Below, piece by piece: positions 53,096 through 61,483 of a DNA stretch of 64,000 nt. Position 1 is the first letter of the stretch, and each line of letters opens with the position of its first letter. The translations under genes and the position numbers were made by a program. Source of the DNA: Pseudomonadota bacterium (lineage in GTDB: Bacteria; Pseudomonadota; Alphaproteobacteria; Azospirillales; Azospirillaceae); the NCBI GenBank assembly GCA_023423695.1, contig JAFAFA010000076.1, positions 50,166 to 114,165 of the forward strand, in the 5' to 3' direction. The notes beneath the pieces were generated by a model. It was given only the letters and a program-made list of their open reading frames with translations. It had not been told where the DNA came from and searched no databases.

Positions 53096-53391
53096 GGCAG
53101 GGATGCGTAGAGACGGATGCCGTCCTCACCCACCGCCACCAGCCCGGTGCCATGTCGGGCCGCCAGCCGCAGCGCGTCGTGGCTGACCGTGGTGCCGGGG
53201 CCGAGCAGGATCAGCGACAGGCCCTGATAGGTTAGGGCATAGTCGCCGGGCGGCAGGTCGGCGGTTCCGGCGGTGCGGAAGCGAAGCGTCCCGTCCTCCA
53301 CATAAAGCCGGCCATGGGCCAGCCCAATCAGGCCGTGCCGGTCGACATGGGGAACCCGCGCCGTCTCCAGCCCCAGCCGGCCCTTCAGCAT
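53096..53391 (-). pseudogene. cas1: cas1 remnant (N-terminal third of Cas1e)
   Basis: From the ATG at 53391 about 95 codons encode a good Cas1e N-terminal beta domain (TARVPHVDRHGLIGLAHGRL, GTTVSHDALRLAARHGTGLV, GEDGIRLYASLPG). After LPG the frame runs into cas2-derived DNA and ends at 53029. The helical domain with the metal-binding Glu, His and Asp is gone. A deletion of roughly 0.7-0.8 kb joining cas1 to cas2 explains it. The ATG overlaps the end of cas6e, the normal operon arrangement. Confidence 0.88.
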
Positions 53392-54149
53392 GGCGCCTTC
53401 CGCAGCATCAGCATGCCGAAGCCGAAGGCACGGTGCCGGCCGACTCCGCGCGCCAGCAGACGGGTGAAGGCATCGGCCTCCGTCACGCGCAGCACGCCCT
53501 CCATCGTGGCAGCGGGGTGGCGGTTCAGCTGGGTGGAGGGGCGGCCGGGCTCACCCCGGGTCCCGGATTTGCGCATCAGGTCTTCCAGCCGGAAGGTGGC
53601 GATGCGCAGGCTTTCCAACTCCACTCCACCCGCGCGGTCCAGCGCGGCACGGAACCAGCCGAGATAGACGGCGTCGCGGTCCGGCTTCGTATCGGGAGTC
53701 CCGTCGGCCTCTTCCCATTTGTCGAGGGCGGCGAGATAGGCGTCGAGTTCGGCGCCGGACCTTTTTCCGCCCGCCGGCGTCCGGCCCAGCCGCACCGTGG
53801 GACATACCCGCACGGAGAAGGCCAGCCGCATGCCGGCCGGCAGCGTCGGCATCGGCTTGGTCGCCGCGGCCTCCCAATCGACCAGATCATCGACATCCGG
53901 CGGGGCGAAGGGATCGCGCGCCTTGCGCAACGCCGCCAGATCCCGGTCGGCATAGGCGTAGACCGACAGCCGTTCCCCGGTGTCCCCCGCGATGGAGAAG
54001 GGCTTGGGCGCCTGCTCCCCGAACACGGCGGACAGGACGCCATGCACCAGATAGCCCTGGTCACCCGACAGCGCGCGGTGCCGCTTGGCGAAGGCGGCGA
54101 TCCGGCGGCTGGGCAGCGGCAGGTAGAGGAGATGAAGCGGGGTGGTCAT
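53385..54149 (-). CDS. cas6e: CRISPR endoribonuclease Cas6e (CasE)
   Basis: Cuts pre-crRNA at the base of the repeat hairpin and stays in Cascade. 254 residues from the ATG at 54149. The Tyr/His active-site region is DQGYLVHGVLSAVFGEQAPK, and the C-terminal Gly-rich loop is GVGRHRAFGFGMLMLRKAPC. Overlaps cas5e by 4 bp. One enzyme must serve both arrays, whose repeats keep the same stem architecture. Confidence 0.94.
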   Translation of the reverse strand: MTTPLHLLYLPLPSRRIAAFAKRHRALSGDQGYLVHGVLSAVFGEQAPKPFSIAGDTGERLSVYAYADRDLAALRKARDPFAPPDVDDLVDWEAAATKPMPTLPAGMRLAFSVRVCPTVRLGRTPAGGKRSGAELDAYLAALDKWEEADGTPDTKPDRDAVYLGWFRAALDRAGGVELESLRIATFRLEDLMRKSGTRGEPGRPSTQLNRHPAATMEGVLRVTEADAFTRLLARGVGRHRAFGFGMLMLRKAPC

Positions 54150-55000
54150 GGCGCGGCCTCCTCCCCCGCCGACGGGATGTGCGGTAGGACGGGGGGCCAG
54201 CCGGTCAGGCGCTGGCGGCGCACCCGCCGCGTGCCGCCATGAAGCTGGTTTGCCCAATCCCGGCTGTCGAACACCACGTCCTCGTCATAGCCATCCGGCA
54301 CGGCCGGGGACCTCAGGACCGCCGGGATGGGAAGCCGGGCCGGCCATTCGGTCAGCAGCGCATCCTCGCCGCGGTTGCGGCCGGTGATCTCCAGCCGCCG
54401 GGCGGCAACGGGAGGCAACCGCATCCCCTCCGCCAAGGCGGCCAGCGGATCCGAGGCAGTCACCGTTCCGGCGAAGGGCGGCAGCGACGGCAGGCAGGTC
54501 TTGCGGCCGATGAACAGCGGACGGGCCGGAGACTCCAGCGCCGTTGCGACCGCGGCGATGTCCGGCTGCCCGTCCTCCCCGTCAGCGGGCCGCAGTCCGA
54601 CCGCGACCAACACCACGGCGTCGGCGCGATACCAGCGCTGGCGGATGTGGGTTCCTGTCGCGGCCGATCCGCCCTCCCGCTGTTCCGGGACGCCGCGGGT
54701 GGTCCAGCCGGCCCCGTCCAGAAAGGGTTGGCCGAGGTCGACCGTCTGGAAATCGCGCACCGCCTCCCCCTCGCGCAGCAGGACGCTGGCGATCGACAGC
54801 CGCGATTGCAGCCCTTGCAGCAGGCCGGTGTCGCCATGGGTCCAGCCCAGTGCGTTGCCGATCAGCCCGGCAATCTGCGAGCGGCCGGGGAACTGGCCGG
54901 TCCGTCCGATCTCGTCGATCTGCGGAATGCCGAAGGCCATCAGCGGCGCGTCGAGGAGGAGGATGACGTGCTCCTCCCCACCGGTAGGAGAGCCGGTCAT
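54146..55000 (-). CDS. cas5e: Cascade subunit Cas5e (CasD)
   Basis: RAMP protein binding the crRNA 5' handle. 284 residues from the ATG at 55000, starting MTGSPTGGEEHVILLLDAPL, with LMAFGIPQIDEIGRTGQFPG and SQIAGLIGNALGW, the Cas5 N-terminal signature. FIGRKTCLPSLPPFAG is the conserved central motif. Overlaps cas7e by 4 bp and cas6e by 4 bp. Confidence 0.93.
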   Translation of the reverse strand: MTGSPTGGEEHVILLLDAPLMAFGIPQIDEIGRTGQFPGRSQIAGLIGNALGWTHGDTGLLQGLQSRLSIASVLLREGEAVRDFQTVDLGQPFLDGAGWTTRGVPEQREGGSAATGTHIRQRWYRADAVVLVAVGLRPADGEDGQPDIAAVATALESPARPLFIGRKTCLPSLPPFAGTVTASDPLAALAEGMRLPPVAARRLEITGRNRGEDALLTEWPARLPIPAVLRSPAVPDGYDEDVVFDSRDWANQLHGGTRRVRRQRLTGWPPVLPHIPSAGEEAAP

Positions 55001-56214
55001 TCCGCCCTCCCGTCCGCCGCCACCCCGACTGTCGCCACTTGGCCGGCGGCCCAACCGGCGAGGTCGCCCAGGGCAACGCGCGGAGCCAACGCCATGCTGC
55101 CGTCGAGGATCGATGCGATCCGCCGCTCGTCGCCCGCACCGTACATGGCGTCCAGCGCCGCGACATGCGTGGCCAGCCGCTCCACCGCCGTCGCCGCCAC
55201 ATCGCCGCCGCGCAGCGGCACCGGATCGAGGAAGGCGTTGGCGAGACTGCGCGGCGTCCGCCGGCCCATTTCCGCCAGGACCAGAACCGACCAGGAATGC
55301 GGCGCGGTCGATCCCAGCTTCGCCCCCGGCGATACGGTGGCCACGGTGTGGACCAGCCGTTCGATCACCTGTCCGGCCAGGGCCGCGTCATCGCCCAGGT
55401 TGGAGACCAGCAGCGGCAGGTCGACGGCGACATAGCCGTAGAACAGGCCGCTGGTCAGTTCGGTCGTGTTGATGTGGCCGCTGCCGGTTTCGCCGCTTTT
55501 CTGCGCCAGATCGTCGACGGCGGAGAAATAGTCGTTCTCCAACTCCTGGGCATGGACGGTGAAGGCGTGGGCGACATGGATCGCCGCATCGCAGCGCGCC
55601 AGAAGATCGGAGGTCACCATGCGGCCGAACAGGGCGGCGTCGATGCCGGCGCCCTTGTTCAGCGCCGCAAGGTTGGCCTTGCCGGCCTTCGCCCAATCGG
55701 TCACCGCGCGGACCGGGTCGGCCTCCGCCGCCGGGTCGCGCAGCAGGGTGCGGGCGGCCTCCCGCAGATAGGCCACCTCCGGCTCGCCCAGCACGATGAC
55801 CTGCTTGGTCGCCAGCGTGTCAACCAGCGCGCCGATGCCCACGGAATCGGTTTCGGCAGTGGGCTTGCCCTTCTTCTCCTTCTTCGCCTTCGGGCTCTCG
55901 CCCAGCAGAAGCGCCTGGATGGCGCCGACCACGGCGACCACCTGTTCGGCCGGGAAGCCTTCGCCGATCAGCGGCAGGGCGACACGCTCACTGAAAATGC
56001 GGCGCGAACGCAGCGACAGGCCGGGGTCGAAGCTCTTCAGCGCCCAGTCATGGTCGGCGCGCCGCCAGTGGCGCTTCAGGCATTGGCTGGAAATGCGGGT
56101 GCGGATGCTGCCGCCGAAGGGCAGCCGCTTGGCGGCTCCGGCATCGTCGCGGTTGAGGAGTGCTGCGGCGTAGGGAGTCAGCGTATGGATTTGCAGGAAA
56201 CGGGGGTTGGTCAT
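54997..56214 (-). CDS. cas7e: Cascade backbone subunit Cas7e (CasC)
   Basis: Six copies form the crRNA-binding backbone. 405 residues from the ATG at 56214, starting MTNPRFLQIHTLTPYAAALL. Conserved segments are GGSIRTRISSQCLKRHWR, FTVHAQELENDYFSAVDDL and TTELTSGLFYGYVAVDLPLL. A Lys-rich insertion (SPKAKKEKKGKPTAE) lies at about 110. Confidence 0.95.
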   Translation of the reverse strand: MTNPRFLQIHTLTPYAAALLNRDDAGAAKRLPFGGSIRTRISSQCLKRHWRRADHDWALKSFDPGLSLRSRRIFSERVALPLIGEGFPAEQVVAVVGAIQALLLGESPKAKKEKKGKPTAETDSVGIGALVDTLATKQVIVLGEPEVAYLREAARTLLRDPAAEADPVRAVTDWAKAGKANLAALNKGAGIDAALFGRMVTSDLLARCDAAIHVAHAFTVHAQELENDYFSAVDDLAQKSGETGSGHINTTELTSGLFYGYVAVDLPLLVSNLGDDAALAGQVIERLVHTVATVSPGAKLGSTAPHSWSVLVLAEMGRRTPRSLANAFLDPVPLRGGDVAATAVERLATHVAALDAMYGAGDERRIASILDGSMALAPRVALGDLAGWAAGQVATVGVAADGRAE

Positions 56215-56239
56215 CGTCGGAAATCCCGGACAGGAATGG

Positions 56240-56845
56240 TCAGGCGCCGGCTTCGGGCTGCTTGGCGGCGCGGTGAAGAGTGCGGACGTAATCGCGGGCG
56301 ATGCGGTCGGCCGCCGCCTCGTAGCCCGGCGACAGGCCGAGGCGCTTGAGGGCGAGCTGGCCGAACTCGGTCCAGTCCACATCCTCCCCCTTGGCCCGCA
56401 GAAAGCGGCAGGCGGTCGCGAAATGGTCGGGGAAGCCGTCCGCATCGGCGCGCAGCAGCTGGGTCAGCCGGGCCTCTGAGAAGCGCGCCTCCGCCAGCGC
56501 CTCGCCGACGCGGCGATTCTCCCGATGCGGGTCCGGCGCCATCAGCGCCATGCCGTGCAGGACCAGCGCCCAGCCCGCCCCCACCCGGTCGGGCGACCGT
56601 CCGGACAGGAGCGCGTCCGCCCGGTCTGCACCCAGCCCGTCGTAGAGCGCCCGCCAGACGTCCACGCCAGCGGGTGTACCGGCCGGCAGGCGGCGCAGCC
56701 GGGCGACGAGGCCGCTGTCGAAGCACTTGCCGTGGTCGTCCGGATCGGCGAAGCGGCGGGCCAGTGCGGCCAGCGCCTCGGCCATCAACGCAGCTTTGCC
56801 GTCCGCCGCGGCGTCAGGCGGCGGCGTCTGTCGGGTGGTCGTCAT
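56240..56845 (-). CDS. cse2: Cascade small subunit Cse2 (CasB)
   Basis: Two copies line the Cascade belly and stabilise the R-loop. 201 residues, helical, with LARRFADPDDHGKCFDSGLV, RLRRLPAGTPAGVDVWRALY and GWALVLHGMALMAPD. Overlaps cas8e by 32 bp; 25 bp before cas7e. Confidence 0.92.
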   Translation of the reverse strand: MTTTRQTPPPDAAADGKAALMAEALAALARRFADPDDHGKCFDSGLVARLRRLPAGTPAGVDVWRALYDGLGADRADALLSGRSPDRVGAGWALVLHGMALMAPDPHRENRRVGEALAEARFSEARLTQLLRADADGFPDHFATACRFLRAKGEDVDWTEFGQLALKRLGLSPGYEAAADRIARDYVRTLHRAAKQPEAGA

Positions 56846-58436
56846 CGTCCATCTCCTTTCCCGGCCGCTCGTCAGGCTTGGCCGGCAGCGGCAGATGTTC
56901 GTTCAGCATCGCGTGGAACAGGTTCATCGCCGCCGCCCGTGCCGGGCCGACGCGCGCCGCATCCTCCGGCAGCCGATCCAGTTCGCGGTGGAAGAGGGCG
57001 GTTGCCGCCCCGCGCAGGGCGCGATGCCAAGCGACGCGCAGATCCCCGCTCTCCGCCGAGGTCTCTTCCGTTTCCAGCTGGTTCCACAGGTGATGGAAGA
57101 AGAACCCGTCGATCTGCCGGTCCAGCGCCTCGCGCGCCGGGATGATGCGCTTGTCGTCGGTGGACAGCTTCGCCTCGGCACCGTTGCGGCGGTATTCCAG
57201 CGCCAGCGCCAAGCCAAGTCCCAGCGCGGCCTGCGCGCGCGCCGCGTCGCCGATCATTCGGGCGGACAGCGTGTTGAGGCGCTCCACCGGCGAGGTGCGA
57301 TGGCGCTGGAACAGCGCGGCGGTCTGTGTGGAGAGCGGGATGACCCGGCGCTCCAGTCCTTCGGTCTTGCCCTGGCCGCGGACCAGTACGGTGGCATGCA
57401 GAACCATGCGCGGATCGTCGCCCGGCAGCGGCGCCATGGCCGTCGGAAGCGCGATGCCGCTGCCGTTCGTCAGCAGTCTGGTCAGCCGGCGGTAGTCGAA
57501 AGCTCCGCTTTGGAAGGTGACCGCCTTGCCGGCCTCGCGGTCGATGGGCGTCCATGGATCGCCGAGGTTGCCCATCCGGTTCTTGGCATCCAGGCGGGCA
57601 GCGTCGGTGGGACGGCCGAGCGCTCCGATGCGGCCGTCCCGCTGGACCAGCCGCACCCTCCGGCAGATCTCGATGAAGTGGGGCTCGAGTCCGCTCAAGG
57701 GGCGGCTGGTCTTGCCGTCCCATGGCTCCAGCCACAGCAACGCGGCACCGCCGGGGGTATAGGTGCCTTCGAAATCCCCCTCGTCGAAGATGCGGGCGCG
57801 GTCGCGCAGCAGAACCCGCAGCGACCGACGGAGGCGGGCGCCCCAGCGCATCGACAGGGGCGCCAGTTCCATCATCGGCCGGCTGGAAAAGCCACCGTTC
57901 ATGCGGGCGATGCCATAGTTGCCGCGGCCGAGAAACCCCATGCCGGTCTGCAGCGAGATCAGGGCATAGACCCAATGATGCGGCTTCGCCAAGATTGCCC
58001 GCGCCGGCTTGAGATCGACCGCCCGTCCGGTGACCAGCGTGTCGATCCCGTCGGCGGTGTCCGCCAGCGGGGTGAAGCGGTCGAACGATCCCTCAGGCGC
58101 CGGCGGTTGCAGGAAAGCGGGAGCCGCCGCGTCGGCGACGACCAGCGACCATGCCTCCGCCGGGGCCAGCGCCGACAGCAGGGCGCGCCATGTGTCCTCG
58201 TCGTCCGGCGGTTCTGCGTCTGGATCGGGATCCGAATCGGCATGGACCAGGGCCAGTACGGCGAGCTGGACCAGGAATTGATAGAAGGATTGCTGCTGAT
58301 GGGCGGCGAGATCGCCGATGTCGTCAATCCGGTCGGCGCACAGTTCGGCGAGCAGACCGGGCAGCGTGTGGAAGACAGGACCATCCATTCCGGCCGCCGG
58401 CAACAGCGGCTCGGTCAACAGGCAATAGCTGGGCAT
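56814..58436 (-). CDS. cas8e: Cascade large subunit Cas8e (Cse1/CasA)
   Basis: Recognises the PAM and recruits Cas3. 540 residues from the ATG at 58436 (MPSYCLLTEPLLPAAGMDGP). Conserved parts: HQQQSFYQFLVQLAVLAL, SLQTGMGFLGRGNYGIARMN, and the four-helix C-terminal bundle. The frame stays open upstream to an ATG at 58532 (MKPPGCSQQPAGIHKLHKNK), which would add 32 unusual residues; the shorter start was chosen. The 372-bp gap before cas3 holds a CRISPR-like mini-array and a target-like site. Confidence 0.93.
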   Translation of the reverse strand: MPSYCLLTEPLLPAAGMDGPVFHTLPGLLAELCADRIDDIGDLAAHQQQSFYQFLVQLAVLALVHADSDPDPDAEPPDDEDTWRALLSALAPAEAWSLVVADAAAPAFLQPPAPEGSFDRFTPLADTADGIDTLVTGRAVDLKPARAILAKPHHWVYALISLQTGMGFLGRGNYGIARMNGGFSSRPMMELAPLSMRWGARLRRSLRVLLRDRARIFDEGDFEGTYTPGGAALLWLEPWDGKTSRPLSGLEPHFIEICRRVRLVQRDGRIGALGRPTDAARLDAKNRMGNLGDPWTPIDREAGKAVTFQSGAFDYRRLTRLLTNGSGIALPTAMAPLPGDDPRMVLHATVLVRGQGKTEGLERRVIPLSTQTAALFQRHRTSPVERLNTLSARMIGDAARAQAALGLGLALALEYRRNGAEAKLSTDDKRIIPAREALDRQIDGFFFHHLWNQLETEETSAESGDLRVAWHRALRGAATALFHRELDRLPEDAARVGPARAAAMNLFHAMLNEHLPLPAKPDERPGKEMDDDDHPTDAAA

Positions 58437-58590
58437 GGCCGGACCTCTTGCGGGCGGCTGTGACGAGATGGGTTTGTTTTTATGCAGCTTGTGGATGCCC
58501 GCAGGCTGTTGCGAACATCCAGGTGGTTTCATTAGCGTTAGGCAATCTTAACGCCGAGGCTAAGCTGCCAATATCTTCAGCGCAAGGGAA

Positions 58591-58641
58591 ATTAGCGCTC
58601 TCTTGCACTATCTACACGGTTAGCGCTTTGCGTCGATTCCC
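58591..58641 (-). promoter_or_regulatory. Possible cas8e promoter overlapping the guide target
   Basis: On the minus strand TCGACG, an 18-bp spacer and GATAGT (-10, about 58613-58608). TTAGCGCT lies on both sides of the -10. The 17-nt site 58602-58618 that matches the spacer-like segment covers the -10 element. It would drive cas8e and the Cascade genes. Confidence 0.4.
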
Positions 58642-58681
58642 GCCAGGGACTGGTTGCGAGCCGATATAACACCTTCTGGGA

Positions 58682-58769
58682 GGTCATCCTCGCGGGCGCG
58701 AGGGAGCATCTAGGATCGCGAGGCTTGCGCTACCCACACGCGGTCCATCCCGAAATGTTCGGGGAGAGC
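58682..58769 (-). CRISPR. Hidden CRISPR-like mini-array (repeat-like / 33-nt spacer-like / repeat-like)
   Basis: Plus-strand element B (58682-58708) is GGTCATCC, stem CCTCGCGGGCGCGAGG, GAGCA: 22 of 27 positions match the array-2 repeat (after one deleted C), and four of the five differences form two compensatory base pairs. Element A (58742-58769) begins GGTCCATCCC and has the perfect stem CCCGAA-ATG-TTCGGG. Between them are exactly 33 nt. Read on the minus strand this gives the same 5' handle (ATGGACC) as the arrays, then the segment, then a 3' hairpin. It matches CreA/CreR-type CRISPR-derived guides in form. Confidence 0.8.
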
Positions 58770-58808
58770 GGATGCCTGAACTCTGGCAGGTTCAATCTCG
58801 CCTTATGC

Positions 58809-61430
58809 TTAGTCGGTCGCAACCACCCGCAACCCCAGACGGTCATAGACGAACCCCACACCGGCGAATTGGAAGGTCACTTCCCCCGGCGCCGAACTGG
58901 CCAGTTCCTCGATCTCCGACCCGATCCAATCGGTGGGCAGCATCCAGCCGGGCAGCTTGATCGTCGATACGGCTTCGTCGAATGGCCCCTTCGTCGCTTC
59001 CGGCAAGCGGATGAGCGCATCGCGCAGGCCGAGTCGGGTTGCCGCCTCTTCCCCTAGGGCCTTCGGCATCGCCCGCAACGGCTCGGTCCAATTGATGATG
59101 TGATTGGCCGCCAGCGTCCGTTTGACCTGGGCATCGCCGGTCGAACCCCGATGCGCCTTCGGCCAGCCTCCGCCGAGGCGGTCGGCCAACTCGCCAAGCA
59201 ATCCCGGATGGGTTGCCGCCTCCACCAGCATCCGGTTGTCGTCGGGTATGGTCAGGTGCGGATGGGCTTCCAGCGCGATGCGAGTGGCGGCGAGTGCGGT
59301 CAAGCTGTCGTAGACCTTGCCGAACCCCATGCCGAACCGGCCCGGCCGGTCCAGAGCCTCCCCCAACTCCGCCATGGTTGGAGCCAGGACGATGGCCCGC
59401 GGCTTTTCGAAGCCGGCCGGCCGGGTTCGCTGCGGGTGGCGGTGCAGCCGTCCCAGCCGTTGCAGCAGCACGTCGGCCGGGCATAGGTCGGTGATCAGCA
59501 GGTCGGCGTCGATGTCCAGGCTCTGCTCCACCGTCTGGGTGGCGACCAGCACCACCGGCGTGGTGGCGCCGCTCCCGAACCGCTCTTCGACCGCCCGGTC
59601 GAGCAGGCGACGATCTTCGGCGGCATAGCGGGCATGGTGGGGACAGCGTTGGTGGTTGACGGTGAAGAGAAGCGGGCTGCCGCCGGCCTCCTCCTCCAAC
59701 GCCTGCTGAACGGCCATTGCCCGATTGACGGTGTTGACGATGATCAACACCCGGGCGCCGCGGCCCGCGGCCGACAGTGCCAGTCGCCCAATCGCTGCGA
59801 GGTCGGCGGTATCCGCCGCCAACTCCACCGAAACGCTTCTGCGGCGCGGCTTCGGTATTGCGTCGGCACCTTCGACCGGCAGGCCGGTCAGCATCGGATA
59901 GGGTTTGCGAAGCGCAACGTCGGGGGCCGCCACGGGCGAGGTCCAGGACCGCCGTTCCGTGCTCGCAGCCAGCCGCGCCCTTGCGTCCTCCCCCAAGGTG
60001 GCCGACATCAGCAGCGTGTGGGCGCCGGCTGCGGCGCGGAAGCGCAGCACGTTTTCCAATAGCCGGACCATGTAGGCGTCGGACGCATGGACCTCGTCCA
60101 CCACCAGCAGACTGCGCATCAGCGACGCGGCGCGCAGGCGGCAGTCCTTCACGTCCAGCCCCGCCAGCAACACCTGATCGATGGTGCCGACCACCACCGC
60201 GCCGGCCAGATAGCGGCTGGGATGCTCCGCCGCCCAGCCGCGGTCGCGCATCGTCCCAGCCTCGTCATCCGGCCACGTCACCTTGAAGCCGGGCAGGGCG
60301 GTTCCGTCGACATCGTCCACCCGCAGATAGCCGGGCACGGCCAGGACCACCGGCGGCGCCTGTGTCCCGAGCAATCGGTTGAGCGTCGTCCGGATGCGTT
60401 CCCCGATCTGGACCGCGGAGACGCGGGTCGGCAGGGCGAAATACATCCCGTCGACCATTCCCGCCCGGAACAGCCGCAGGAAGTGCAGCAGGGCCGCCTC
60501 CGTCTTCCCCGATCCGGTTTCCGCCTCCAGGATCGCCAGAGAACCTGCGCGGGTCGGCAGCGCAGCCGACAAGACCGCCGCCTGGGCGAATTGCGGAGCG
60601 GAGAAGGACGGGAACAGCGCCCTGAACGACCAGTCCAGCGCCTCCGCCGCCGTCCTGGATCGATCGGGCCGCAAAAAGCGCTCGCCGACGATCCGCCGGG
60701 CAGTCCGGAGCGCGAAAGCGATCCTCGATTCGCCCGGAGCCGGTCCTTCGGGATAGGTGAAAACACGCTCGTCGGAGCCGAGCCGGTCCGCCAGTGCCAC
60801 CAGACCGGCGAAGCCGTGCCAGAACGGATGTTTGGCGGGAAGCGGCTGGCAGGTCTCGCGGTGCTGCGGAAACCAGCCGAGTGCCGCCCGCGCCAGTTCC
60901 GTCAGTGCCGCCAGCGGCGCATAGCCGCCGGCCGGCTGCCAGAGCTTCGGATTTCCCCTCGCCACCATCGGCGAGGTTTCCGGCGGTCCGCCGTGATGCG
61001 ACAGGATGGCGAGCTGCGCCTGGGTGCTGGTGGTCTCGTCATCGGCGAACCAGCCGATTGTGGCTTCCTCCAGAACAGCCAGGGCGCTCGCCAGGATTCC
61101 GTCGCGCAGGCCGCCGATCACGCAGGCGATATGCCCCTCGACCGCGGCGGTCCCCTTCGGCAGCGCCTTGTTCTGGAAGCCGTGGTTGACCTTGCCCAGA
61201 TCATGGAGCGCGGCCAGCACGCCCAGCCGCGCCACCTGGGCATCATCCAGCGTCTCCATGCCGCCGAGCCGCGCCAGCCCCCGCCGGATGTTGGGTACTT
61301 CCAGCAAGGCGAGGAAGACAGCGGCGACGTCGGCGCAATGATCGGCCAGCCCCAGCGACGCCATGACGGCTCCGTCCTCCGCCCGCCGCAGCTTTCCCCA
61401 AGGGCGAGGCACAGGAAACATGCTGGTCAT
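58809..61430 (-). CDS. cas3: CRISPR-associated helicase/nuclease Cas3
   Basis: Degrades DNA marked by Cascade. 873 residues from the ATG at 61430 with AAGGAG upstream (MTSMFPVPRPWGKLRRAEDG). HD nuclease domain: DHCADVAAVFL, LHDLGKVNHGFQ and ILSHHGGPP. Helicase: P-loop LEAETGSGKTEAAL, DEVH box LLVVDEVHASDAYM, motif III LLMSATLGE, motif VI QRLGRLHRHPQRTRP. The HD and helicase parts are intact. It lies between array 2 and the Cascade genes. Confidence 0.95.
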   Translation of the reverse strand: MTSMFPVPRPWGKLRRAEDGAVMASLGLADHCADVAAVFLALLEVPNIRRGLARLGGMETLDDAQVARLGVLAALHDLGKVNHGFQNKALPKGTAAVEGHIACVIGGLRDGILASALAVLEEATIGWFADDETTSTQAQLAILSHHGGPPETSPMVARGNPKLWQPAGGYAPLAALTELARAALGWFPQHRETCQPLPAKHPFWHGFAGLVALADRLGSDERVFTYPEGPAPGESRIAFALRTARRIVGERFLRPDRSRTAAEALDWSFRALFPSFSAPQFAQAAVLSAALPTRAGSLAILEAETGSGKTEAALLHFLRLFRAGMVDGMYFALPTRVSAVQIGERIRTTLNRLLGTQAPPVVLAVPGYLRVDDVDGTALPGFKVTWPDDEAGTMRDRGWAAEHPSRYLAGAVVVGTIDQVLLAGLDVKDCRLRAASLMRSLLVVDEVHASDAYMVRLLENVLRFRAAAGAHTLLMSATLGEDARARLAASTERRSWTSPVAAPDVALRKPYPMLTGLPVEGADAIPKPRRRSVSVELAADTADLAAIGRLALSAAGRGARVLIIVNTVNRAMAVQQALEEEAGGSPLLFTVNHQRCPHHARYAAEDRRLLDRAVEERFGSGATTPVVLVATQTVEQSLDIDADLLITDLCPADVLLQRLGRLHRHPQRTRPAGFEKPRAIVLAPTMAELGEALDRPGRFGMGFGKVYDSLTALAATRIALEAHPHLTIPDDNRMLVEAATHPGLLGELADRLGGGWPKAHRGSTGDAQVKRTLAANHIINWTEPLRAMPKALGEEAATRLGLRDALIRLPEATKGPFDEAVSTIKLPGWMLPTDWIGSEIEELASSAPGEVTFQFAGVGFVYDRLGLRVVATD

Positions 61431-61483
61431 GCGATCTCCTTCCTCGAATCGATACAAGGTGTTCTGAGGCTCTTGGCTGTAGC

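Larger units (their letters stand above)
58437..58808. other. cas3-cas8e intergenic region
   Basis: 372 bp holding the repeat-like mini-array (58682-58769), its partly matching site (58602-58618) with a possible minus promoter over it, and three TTAGCG motifs (58533, 58592, 58620 region). A 12-codon frame (MFATACGHPQAA) lies at about 58520-58482 on the minus strand. Unusual for an I-E locus, where cas3 and cas8e are often adjacent. Confidence 0.7.

Noticed and set aside
53029..53391. The cas1-derived frame as a functional Cas1 or Cas1-Cas2 fusion
   Set aside because: The catalytic domain is missing and the cas2 part is in another frame.
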